A DNA stretch of 64,000 nt from Apoderus coryli (Eukaryota; Arthropoda; Insecta; Coleoptera; Attelabidae), in the NCBI GenBank assembly GCA_911728435.2, contig OU452213.1:2893834-2957833 (forward strand). The letters run 5' to 3'. Under the pieces are notes generated by a model. That model had not been told where the DNA came from and searched no databases. It was given only the letters and a program-made list of their open reading frames with translations. Below, one piece after another: positions 11,004 to 22,600 of the stretch (position 1 is its first letter; each line of letters opens with the position of its first letter). A program made the position numbers and the translations under genes.

Positions 11004-12413
11004 TTAACCCGTATCACTATTCACTTTATTTTTATGAACACCTAATTTCTCAAAATCAATCTGACTTAACGGCGTCCATTTCTTCCTAGACCCACGTTCC
11101 TCAAACTTATCAAACCTCAGTTTACCACTAGTTTGTATCATTCTATCATTTACAGCAAAATCGACAATTTTTCTACGAGGTACGTGCCGCAGCGCGTAAG
11201 CCCAATCGTTGGTTTGCCTCATATCTAAAAGTATCGACACGCACTGGTTTAATGTGAGACTTTTCCCGGAACCGCAGCCCCATTGGAGATACCTGTCTAA
11301 TGGGAATTTCATCATTTTGATACCTTCACGTTTTGCTTTAGCTAGCGATAGTGGTTCGTTGTTAATCTTATCTACTAGTGCCCCAATAATGTACACTGCA
11401 TCATGATCGAAGTCTTTCATTTCCTCATGACAGTGCGGTGTGAGGTAGACGAGTTGATTTTTATCGAAAATATCCAAATAACTGCTCTCATGCGCATTGA
11501 AAGGGAACGAAGGGTCGTACAAGGTTGGAATAAATTTGTTGAGAGAAATTTCCATATCGGTACCACGATTCCAATTGCAGAAATGCAGATCGAAGGGTTC
11601 CTGGTGTATTCGATTTTCTGCAAACATCAACATTAGTTGTTTCGCACAATTCTGATTCTCCCGCCTGGTCATATTAGAATTGTATCCACAATCCACTACA
11701 ATTTTCTGTCCAAACTGCAACGCCTGTATCAGTTTGTTGTTGTACATTTGATTCATTGTACTTTCATAAAAGCGCAAAAATATATTATTATACAGCAAAC
11801 CGTATTTTAACGCATGCGATTCCTCGTCTTTAGGTTCAGTTAGTCTATCGTTTCGCAGATCCATGATCGTTGCATCGTAGCGTTCCCTGTTCTCAAGTTT
11901 CCTTGCCTAAAACAAGGACATAATAAGAGATACCAGTAAACAACAAAACTCTAATCCATACCCTAGAATTTTCCCGTTTCTTAGAAAGTTTAAACAAAAA
12001 CTCTAAAAATTTTCTTCGTCCATTTCTCGATTCCAGATTAAGCAGCTCTTTCCAGCGATCTGTTGTCATGTATGACATTGGTGGTATAAGTTTACCTTCC
12101 TGTCTCATAACCTCTGCTTCTAACATCAATACCTTTAATTTATGCTCTAATTCAGGGTTACCATTAGTGATAGCGTTAATATCAACAGTTGCCTGTTCAT
12201 CGGTGGAATCATCTGAAACAGTACTCAGTGTTAGCGGACTTATTAGCCCTGTTTACATTCATACATACTTGCGTCTGTAGTTGGGACGACTGTTGAAGAA
12301 CTCCTACGAATTAAACTCAAATTTTTCGCATAATTTGTTAAAAACAATGATCTTGTGGGTAGTTTGTTGCAAGCCGCAAATAGTTTAACACATTTCCCCG
12401 TTAATGAAAACAT
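11004..12413 (-). CDS. TRMT10C: tRNA methyltransferase 10 C / mitochondrial RNase P subunit 1
   Basis: Three minus-strand exons, 12413-12269, 12212-11962 and 11906-11004, encode 432 residues. The first exon gives an Arg/Ser-rich, acid-free leader of about 45 residues that fits a mitochondrial targeting peptide. The middle holds a helical segment with the conserved LIPPMSYMTTDRWKELL. The last exon is a TRM10-type SPOUT methyltransferase domain with IVVDCGYNSNMTRREN, the knot-forming strands YLTPHCHEEM and VYIIGALVDK, and KMMKFPLDRYLQWGCGSGKSLTLNQ. In animals this protein methylates purine 9 of mitochondrial tRNAs and, with SDR5C1 and PRORP, forms protein-only RNase P. The mitochondrial paralogue is preferred over cytosolic TRMT10A/B because of the leader and the long N-terminal helical region. 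Confidence 0.92.
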
Positions 12414-13019
12414 TTTTAATTATTAAATCTAGAACATTGTTTAAATACTTTTTTTAATAAAACCAACATAACCTTACTTTAAATTCTTCTTCTTTTCGTA
12501 GCCGTAGCACAGTATAATAAATAATACAGTATTCTGACTTTCCGCTTGCGAGCCGTCCTGCGCATTTCGTCGCGCATGCCGCCATTATGGGTTAAAACGT
12601 CACAATAATCGCATTGACGTAGATAAATACCGTTCACTCCTGTGTTCAATATATAATAGTTCATTGTCGGCGTGTACGAGATAAATAAATATTGTGTTTG
12701 TAATCTAATTCTTTGTTTTTGGTATAGTGTTCGTGAGAATTAAAAGGATTTTATTTTTATAAACGTATCTTATGATTAATACAATGAACAATCAGGGAGG
12801 ACAAAAATAAAGATGAATACTAGATAATTTTACGTTTATAACAACTGTTTGTATAACCGTAAAATTTATATTACGAAATGGCAGTATCTAATATGTTTTT
12901 AAACTAATTGAAAGTAAAACATAAACACAAGTTGTCTCGTGGCGAGATAGCATGATAACGCAATCAGCTAGGGGTTATATTATTGGCAATATATATATGG
13001 CCCTTGTTTGACTAAAATT
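12414..13019. other. Upstream region of TRMT10C
   Basis: About 600 bp with no convincing gene. It contains the presumed TRMT10C promoter. A short open frame at 12479-12664 has no family features and is treated as noise. Confidence 0.35.
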
Positions 13020-13592
13020 GCTGAGAACAGGATTCATTTGATGCAGAATTCAGGCACACGGCTTGTATGTGGAATTCGTAGGGGAGAAAGAGGTTAGCAA
13101 TAAGATTAAAGAAATCCGCTGGTTAAGAATGAAACAACGTCGGATTTTCATTCACTAATTTTGATTAATAAAAATCATCACATGGAAATAGGCGCAATAC
13201 TTACATGAAAGATTGAAGTTTCGGGGATCCGTGTATGATTTGAATATTCCTCATAAAACTGTCATTACGCCACCGCTAGACTCAACATCAATCTTTGAGC
13301 GGTCATTTTCCTATGCGGTTTCAAAATATTACAACGCTCTACCGGAGAATATAAAAAGTTTACAGGGGTTTTCGTTTAAGAGCGCTGTCTGACACGTAAT
13401 AGAACAAAGTAATTTGTAAACATAAGCTGCCTATGTAATTTGGCCAGCGATGTAAAACTATTTTCAGATAGGTTTAAGCTAAAATATAAGTTACGTTTAG
13501 GTTAAGTTAGGAAGCACTGCTTCAACTTTTATAAAAATGTCTTTTTTACTAATAAAGTATGTATTATAGTTGTGTTTATTATTATTATTATT
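13020..13592 (+). mobile_element. LINE 3'-end fragment (non-LTR reverse transcriptase C-terminus)
   Basis: Plus-strand translation in shifting frames gives phrases typical of the last part of a non-LTR reverse transcriptase: MQNSGTRLVCGIRRGER, then KIKEIRWLRMKQRRI, then SFSYAVSKYYNALPENIK. At least two frame changes and several stops are present, so it is dead. A non-coding tail follows and ends in an ATT-rich microsatellite at about 13575-13592, as expected for the 3' terminus of a LINE. The 5' end is lost. Confidence 0.7.
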
Positions 13593-14923
13593 AAAAATCA
13601 CCCAATAATGTCAACATTTAACTAATACCACCACTCAAGGCTGTTTTCAATCACTACGACACACCACAAATATTTCTGAAATTGACAGCGATATTATTAT
13701 GTACTTAAATATTTTTACAAAAATGAAAATACAGTACTGTGGTTAGAACCCGAAAACTATAATTATTCTTAGTCAGGACCTGACTTGTAACCCAAAATGG
13801 CGGCGTCATACGTCACAGTTTATTTCAAAGTGCCAACGTGGGGTCGGCATGCTGTACTTATTAATGCTGTGACCGTAGTATTATAACAACTATAGAGATG
13901 TAGAACAAAGCTATTATACTTGTGGTACTTCAGTGTCAAATTCCAAAAACGAACAAATAATTAAGTCACATAGTCACTCACTATGCTAGAATAATAATTA
14001 TTCTCGATTTGCCTCAAGCAAATAAAACGGTGCGGAGTAGGGATAATACCTTCTCTAAATGTTTTAACCTCTTAGATCAAATCTGTCAATGCTGTTAACA
14101 AGACCAATGACAAGAAGAGCCATAGACTATTTCCGATACGTAGACAGGTATTATACATAGACAATCTGGTGTAAAAAACGTCTTTTATTGGTACATAATA
14201 AAAATCAATAACCATGTTTTTCTTTAAATATTAAATACATTAATTAATTAATGAGAACATTACCTAGAATTAGTTTCTATAAAAAGTTTTATGTCACACG
14301 ATAATTTATTATAGTATTTAAATGTTAGAAATACATTTTTATAAGTATAAATTTAATAAATACAAAACTTTGTGAGTAATTATAATAATTCGAATTTTAT
14401 CACAATAATGAATTCGCCTTTTAATTTCTACAATAATTACTACTGATTTGATTTGTTTGATGGGCCAGTTCGTTATAAAAATAACTGTAAAAAAATATTA
14501 AAAATCAACCAAGAAACGTTGAGTGTTTTGGCACAATTTAAACTTTCTTTAATTGCAAAAACAACACCAAAGAGATTCAAATGTTGAGCAAGTATACAAA
14601 TAATATATTTGTCCACAAATTATTCAGTTACACAGTTGAAGCTGAAATAAAACTTACCTTTTATGTCAACAGTGTCATAGCTGACAAGAGATTTATGAGC
14701 AAGCAGCGTTGCCACTGTTATTCTCTAACCACACGTCGTAGTCAGTCAATATTTTTCTATAGACAAACAATTAAGCTAGAGCATAATATAAAAGCACATA
14801 TCAAATAAGAAAAACACCACAAATACAATATCAATTATTCCTAATAATATTTTCCTATAATATAATTTTATTTTTTGTTCTTTAAAAGAGCAGGACGTCA
14901 TATTTACAAATATACCCCAAATT
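13593..14923. other. Spacer with one diverged copy of the 27-28 kb repeat
   Basis: Gene-free DNA downstream of the tetraspanin gene. Around 14034-14075 the string GGAGTAGGGATAATACCTTC and a following AACCTCTTA match the unit of the array at 26990-28125, so a single diverged copy lies here. The motif GCGGCGTCATACGTCA near 13800 is isolated. Confidence 0.45.
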
Positions 14924-16003
14924 TCAACTAGCCCACCTCGATTTCTGTAGATCGATTTGTCCTTCCAACGTTTTCGCTAGGTAAATCACAAACAGTTGTG
15001 ATAGGGCTACGCCAAGGGCTATTCCAGCGATCGTATAAAGATTCCTTTCCGCCCATGAACGTACTATTTCAATACATCCCGATGTCCAAACTTTTTTACT
15101 AGCCTCTGCCACCTTAAACGATACACACACAATAAATATCTACTCATTACCTTAGAAATCAATGACTTACCGACAGTGTTTGCACACCATAACCACACAT
15201 AATATTCACTAATCTGGAGCTTAAATCTGTTGCATTTATACAACAAGAAAATGGGACTCCACAATGCTCGACACTAGGCGAACTACAATTGAAATATTCG
15301 TTCTTCGACCAATCCATGTAGCCTTCGGAACTGAGACCACAACACCTGAACTAAAAAAACAAAACACTTCAACTTATAACACAATTAGATTGTTCATATA
15401 CTTACCTCTTGCTGCCCAAAATCTATTAAATTCTGTAAATCCGGATCATCTCTATATGTGTGTATAATTTTATCTGTAAATTTCTCTTCCAAAACAGACT
15501 GCATTGAATGTGGAAATACAAAGCCAACAATGGCTATACCCATCTCCAATAGGAAGAATATTAGAAGACATAATGAATACTAAAACATCAATCACTAATG
15601 TATAAACTTATTTTAATAAATGTTATTTATGTACTTACGAATTTGAGAAGACATGTATTTTCTCTTAACGCCCCTACACACCCAGCAAAGCTAACAATAA
15701 AAACAACACCACCCATAATAACCATTACAAGAGACACATTTAAAATCACATCATAAACATTTTCTAGCTTTACCCAACCTGTTAATTGCCATTTGTCTAC
15801 AAACGCGTATAGACCAATTCCTATGAGAAGACCGCCAAATAACTGAAAAAATGTATTTAGTATATTCAGTCACAATTTTGTTCCTAATAGCTTACCCAAA
15901 ATACGAAATTTAATACAAATATTAAGTATTTAACACAGGGACTAACGTAAGTAAAATTGCTGGAAGGCTGTCTTCTGTAGTCTCTTCTATGGTGGTGAGA
16001 CAT
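14924..16003 (-). CDS. Tetraspanin with eight-cysteine large loop (TspanC8 type)
   Basis: Five minus-strand exons, 16003-15896, 15842-15639, 15579-15406, 15350-15171 and 15112-14924, give 284 residues. Helix 1 spans the exon 1/2 junction, helices 2 and 3 lie in exons 2 and 3, and helix 4 ([20 protein letters not shown]) in exon 5. The large extracellular loop has the CCG signature ([14 protein letters not shown]) and eight cysteines: CC, C, C, CC, C, C. That number marks the TspanC8 group (Tspan5/10/14/15/17/33; fly Tsp3A, Tsp26A, Tsp86D). TspanC8 proteins escort the protease ADAM10 from the ER to the cell surface and so influence Notch processing; this role is inferred from family. The gene is head to head with APC1, about 690 bp apart. 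Confidence 0.92.
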
Positions 16004-16693
16004 ATTTTTAATATCTTTTGATTACTAATAATAATTAATCACATATAAATTAGTATTTATACTTGTATCTGCCTTGTTTTCCAAACAATGGGAAAATTCT
16101 GTTTCTATTTTTTATGTGATGTCGATATTTTGACAGATAGATAACCACAAAACAATAATTGAGTGACGTAGACATATACGCTCACCGTTGAATCTGTTTT
16201 TCTGTAACAGCCATTAGCTGACTACGTTATGTTTGTTCCAACTCCGCTCTGAATTGGTTTATAAAGATAAGTTTATGACTAAATTATCTAAACTCAATGT
16301 TAAACACAAATATATTTAATCTGTTATTATTATATATTAATATTACCTCCTACGGTAGCAAAAATATTATTTTTCCTTATAATATATTGTTTTTATTTTA
16401 AGCTATTTTTTGAATTATGGCAACGTCGCCCCTAAAATCCCTGCCCACAATTTTTAAAATTTGAACTAAACCAAAATTAGCAGGAGGCCATAAATTTAAA
16501 GAAGAAGAACTAAAACAAAAATATCAACATAACCTCAATCTGAATGTTTTCCCTGTTTATTTAAAATGCAGTTGAATATTTTAAATATTTCCAGTTAAAA
16601 CGTTAAACAAAACCAATATTTAGTTATTACTTTATCAGTTTTCCTGACTTCTACTAATAATCGTGTGTAAATCTGGATGAAATACTGGAAATT
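16004..16693. promoter_or_regulatory. Divergent intergenic region, tetraspanin / APC1
   Basis: This 690-bp AT-rich stretch separates two oppositely oriented start codons, so it must hold both promoters unless further 5' exons exist. I see no clear TATA box or other named element. Confidence 0.45.
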
Positions 16694-19600
16694 ATGATAG
16701 CTGCCTCTGAACCACAAGTAAGTATTTCTATATAGCTACTTCTCACATTCAGCAACTTGAACAATTATGTTTAAATGACATAAAAACAAGATAAACAGTG
16801 AGTAGGACAATATTCGAATTAATTAATGTTAAAGGAATATATTCCACGTGGGCGGCAGCACCTGAAACGCCATCCAGGCACATTATACGATCCCCAACAC
16901 CAGAAAAAAGACCAGAACTTCGATGATTTCATCCTTTCCGGCATCAAGAATGTTTGTTTGGAAGAACAGGATGATACCAACCAAGAATGGTGGATTTTAC
17001 GTAAATCCCCATTAACCGATGATAGTAATAAATCCACAACAAATAATACTAATCAGAATGTTAAAATAGATAATAAAAATTGTACAAACGCTACTACGAG
17101 TATTTTAAACAACAGTAGCAACTTAAGGTCGAGATACAATAGTAATAACTATACCACTGCGGATTTCTTAGACGATTCAGGTGAAAGTATTAAACTGGCA
17201 GAGACAACGAAAGCTCAGGGGTGCCAAAGTCTTAGGACGAAGAGACTGTCGGAGTCGAATAACAAATTTCCGAATAAACGAGTTTCGCACAGTGAGAATC
17301 GAATCAATGAATCTAAATATAGTAATATTGACGCAAATAAAAGCCAATATGGTAAGTAATGTATGACGACTTTTTCGACGTTTGCGTATTGATTTTTTTT
17401 TAGAGCAAGCCTCTCCTCAATACAATGAAAACTTTGCGAAAACGTTAATGAAAATCGATAGACAATATATTGAAGATGAAATTTATGTTAGAGGACAGAC
17501 GGCAGTGTGGTCAAGGGGTATTATTAAATGTACTAATCCTGAAGATTACGATAATGGCAGAAAGGTAGGTACGTTATCTCTACGCAATTCAGTTTGTTGA
17601 GTATATTTTGTAGGTTATTTGTTCTTATACAATTCCATCGCCGATCAAACAAGCTCTATGGTGCACTTTTTACTGTGAACGACCGATGTACGACGAAACT
17701 CTAGCGGAACTTCAAGGTAGAATAGATGAACCTAGTGGAATTGCCGTGCCAGCACTGTGTCTAATTGACACGCATAATATCAGAGTGTTTATAACCAAAG
17801 GTGAGGAATTTGTCATCCCAATGCCTTTTATAATATCAAAAGTCTGGCATACGAAGTTTGGGATTTTAATTGAGAAGGAGTCCAACGGTAAGCGATCAAA
17901 ACTTGTAGTGTTGGTGAGTATACACTGCATAATTCTTTTCAGATAGTCTAGACGATGTCATGTTTCATGAGCCTCAACCCACGATATTCTCCATCGCGTA
18001 TCCCCTTGACGATATCTGTCCCGTGGCTATTTGTCACAACAACATCATTAATCGGGTTGCTAATCCAAAGTTACGGATTGTTTTCACTAGTGAGACACCC
18101 AGTATATGCGTGGTTTATGACAGTGTAGCCCGACAACACAGTGTGTACTATTTAAGGAAGGTGCGGTACGACGAGAAGGAATATAGTGATAAGACTGCTA
18201 GTAACGTGGGTAGTAACAATCAATCAGCTTCTAATAAGCTCAAAAGTCGTTTATCCATGTGGGAAAACTTAATGATGAGCAATCATATGGTAACCCCAAG
18301 TCCTTTAGGCAGCAAATCGTCCGGGATAGACAAGTTAACGCACAATTTGCATCGATCCAGATCAGCTTCAATGGCTGCGATGAGGTAAAACCCCTACCAA
18401 TCGCATTCTATACCCTTTTAACGTTTGCTGCTTCTAGTCGAGGACAATCGCCAGCTTATTCAGGGATAGACAGTCCTTGGCCGATACCACCGTCGTCCTC
18501 CAGGAAAGACACGTTCAAAAGCTGCAAAGATCCCTCTACGTTGGGCAAATCGTTTTTCGACTGTTCGAAATCCATGTCGCACTTACGTTCGAATCCGCAT
18601 ATCTGCTTGGAGCATCTTTGGACTGATACTTATTCATTGCGGGAGAGTGTGAGTTGTGGACCAGCTTCGAAGGTTTTTCTCAGTGAAGATATGGTTGGTC
18701 AATGGTATCTATGCTACGTTCTGCCATCCAGGTGTCAATTATCAATTGTGAAGATTGATTTCGCCTTAAGCAATATGATTACGTTTGGTATCGTGACAAG
18801 TATCAGTGCGAGAGATGCAGTTCCCATACCGGTAAGTTTGTTGTAATAGTCTCTTGAAAAAATCATGATGAAGTCTGTCTTTGTTAGACGAAACGTTGAA
18901 CTGAGCTTTTCGGTTCTTGGTTTTAATGTAATTAACAAGTTTACGTCATTTTTAATGTAAATCTTTGGGTCTGCGCCTTTTTTTGGGTTCTGGTTTATGT
19001 AAAATTTACAATGGCGCTTGGGATTACCTGAAGGCTTATCCCCTATGGTTTCTTTTAATTTAATTATTTGTTTCAGGGTGTTTTGAAGGTGTAAATATTT
19101 TTTTTATGTAAATATTTGGATCCAGTGTCTTTTCTTGGGCCTGATTTATGTAAAATGTGCCATGGTCATTGGGATTAAATCAGGGTTGGTTTTCTTTTTG
19201 ATTTCATCTAGGTCAATAATTTATTTTAGCGTTTTATCAATGTTTACATCATTTTTAATGTAAATATTTGGGTCAGCACCTTTTCTTGGGTCCTGGTTTA
19301 TGTAAAATTTACAATGGCGCTTGGGCTTACCTGAAGGCTTATCCCGTATGGTTTCTTTTAATTTATTTATTTGTTTTAGGGTGTTCTGAAGGTGTAAATA
19401 TTTTTTTTTATGTAAATATTTGGATCCAGTGTCTTTTCTTGGACCTGATTTATGTAAAATGTGCAGTGGTCCTTGGGATTAAATCAGGGTGGGTGTTCTT
19501 TTTGATTTCATCTAGGTCAATAATTTATTTTAGCGTTTTATGAATGTTGACATCATTTTTAATGTAAATATTTGGGTCAGCGCCTTTTCTTGGGTCCTGG

Positions 19601-22600
19601 TTTCTGTAAAATTTACAATGGCGCTTGGGCTTACCTGAAGGCTTATTCCCTATGGTTTCTTTTAATTTAATTATTTGTTTCAGGGTGTTTTGAAGGTGTA
19701 AATATTTTTTTTTATGTAAATATTTGGGTCCAGTGTCTTTTCTTGGGCCTGATTTATGTAAAATGTGCAATGGCCCTTGGGATTAAAGCAGGGTTGGTGT
19801 TCTTTTTGATTTCATCTAGGTCAATAATTTATTTTTGCGTTTTATGAATGTTTACATCATTTTTAATGTAAATATTTGGGTCAGCGCCTTTTCTTGGGTC
19901 CTGGTTTATGTAAAAAGTGCAACAGCGCTTGGGATTAAATCAGAGTTCTGATTTAATCATTTGTTTTAGCGTCTTATCAAGGTTCACAACATTTTTAATG
20001 TAAAATTCTGGGTCAGAGTCTGTCTTGGGTACCGATTTATGTAAATAGTTTGTGTTCTTTTTGCTTTAAAATATAAAAAATTTGCCTCAGTGTCTTTTGA
20101 TAGCTGACGACACAGTTTTCCATTCTTTGCATCAACTTTTTGATACCCTCGTCTTAGTAAAAGTCTCGACTTGATTGTTTTTTTAGCTGTTGAAAATGTT
20201 TGCAATATTGGAGCATAATGGCAATGTGACTTTGTATTCCGGCTTAACGATGGTAGGAAAATTACATGTGGATGGTACATTAGCCCAACACACACCATCA
20301 CCGTTCGTTAGACGCAATAATATGTTTACATCGCCATTTCCAAGGTACGAATCAAACAGAAATGTAATAAAACAGTAACAATTCAAGTGAAATTAACTTT
20401 TCAGACGAAGTAGTCTGTTACCACAGTTTAAGCAGTCTGAACCGAAATTCGAGGAGCATATTTTATCACCTCTACTACCCAGTCCAATTGTGCCTAATAG
20501 ACGATTTATAACACCGATACAAATGCGGCGATTGTCTGATCTATCCCAATGTAGTGCTGGTGAGTCAACGGTAGTAGAGTTGTAGTAATTTTAAATTAGC
20601 TCCATCTCTATGTTAATAGGTAACGAAAGAAAATCCTCGGTGGTATCTCTGATCGATCCAATAGAGAATCGAATAACGTTAAAATACACTGACGGTAGTT
20701 ATTCCCGGATTTCCCTACCGATAACTGCCTCATCGAATTTGGTAGGTGACTGTATGTCAGCATTGAAGCAATGTTTACCACGCGATGCTGCTATGGTGGT
20801 TATGTGTCGTTGGTATGCCACAAGGAACGTGTTGGGAACGCAAAATATCACTGGCGACGAGGAGTGGGCCATGTATTTGGGACTCTTACTTGGTAATTAA
20901 CTGTTTCTAATAATAACTGTCATTTCATGCAGGCCTGTTTTAAGATTTACTGGGGTATGAGGACGAACATAATGCGGATAACGATATGCAAGATACCCCG
21001 TTTGGTGCGGGAGTGAAACGTATGAAGCCCTCTAAGAATGGTACGGATGAGGATTGGCAGTTCATGGTGGATAGGGGACGAGGTTCAAGTGATTGGTACA
21101 AAAGTGTCTGTCATTTAGACGATGTTGGTTCAGATGGGCAAGAGAAGAACGTGCAAGCGAAAGTTAAAATCAATCCTAAATCTCTACTGTTCCCCCATAT
21201 AAAACTAATTCATTTCACACTCCATTTACTGTATGAAGATCTCAAACTCAACATCCTTCGTACTGATGATCTCCTACCTTTGATGAAATTCCTCAACAAG
21301 CTCGCGAACGACTTAAAGCTGTTCGAGTACTCCTTGCATTACTGGAAAGATTTCCCGAATCAGGTCGTTACAAACAGTGAAAATAGTGCTGTTATTACTG
21401 AAAACATGTTGAAACACGTTAATGCCGCTTTGCCAGGCATGAGTAAACCCGCCAATCTTATGCAGCAGATCTACGACTTGTTAGATGGGAATCGTTTGAT
21501 GGCGCCTTACCCGTTTTTATCGAATGTCAACGCAAGGTCTCGCGACATTGTTCAGGTATAGAAGTAAAACAGTTTTCTGCCACACGTAACTTTAAATCAC
21601 TTTTTTAGTTGTGTGGAGTCTTGTCGGAAACCAATAGAAACCAGATTCGCAACGAGGTGTTGTTGGACAATTACGTCAAAGATATGTCACATCAATTTGA
21701 TCCAAACCTGTCAAATATTAATAACAGAAGTGTTATGATAGATGACAGTACAGTACAAGAGGTAATAACGCGACACTTTTATTAGTACTTTTGTGTTTAG
21801 TGTTTGTTTTTATGTATTAATCTAACCATTCTTTTTTACTATATATATTTGAGACAAATTATCAATATCAATATTTTAATTTATTGAAGCAAACTGTTAT
21901 AATCAGGTTTTAAATAAGTGTAGATTTAATAATCGCCCGTATTCTTTAATGTTAAGGTAAGTAAAGTCCTTATTTTCCGTAAGTAGTTTTAGGCACAATT
22001 AATTAGAGCTATACCACACGTTACAGACATTTTAAACACTATTTTTCGTATTACTTGTTATCATTTTAAATAATATTATTGTAAATGAAAAGGAGAAAGA
22101 AGGAAGTGTATTCTCCCACTGTTAAGGGTTTCTCATGATTTTCTCTTGAATTTAGCCCAACACAGTTGTTCGTTGTTATACCGGTATATTTGTCTGCGAA
22201 AGTCACTATTATGTTCATTATTTAATATCATTTTTGGTTTCTATATAAGGAAATTATAATAATTGAAATAATTTAATAAAAAGTATTACGAAAAACTTCA
22301 AAAAGTAAACATAAACATTTAGGTTATGGAATATGAAATTGACAGATCATTTTAGGCAACAAAGTAAACAACACCCTAGATGGACCAAGAAAGAATATTA
22401 AACTAGCCAGCTCATTGTACAGCATTGCCGTTCTTAGTTCCATTTTGTACACATTTGGTATTTACCTCTCCACTATCTCTAGGCGCATTTTAATTCGATT
22501 TTTAACATGACTTATTCTATAAAAACGTGTAATATATAAACAGAACAATGCAAAACTAATTTTTATAGTATCGATAAACTTTTCTGCCTTCCATGTTACG

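Noticed and set aside
12479..12664. Short basic protein upstream of TRMT10C
   Set aside because: No domain, no splice partners; it overlaps the presumed promoter.
19268..19770. Small membrane-like proteins on both strands in APC1 intron 6
   Set aside because: They are translations of the 304-bp tandem repeat and change with each unit.
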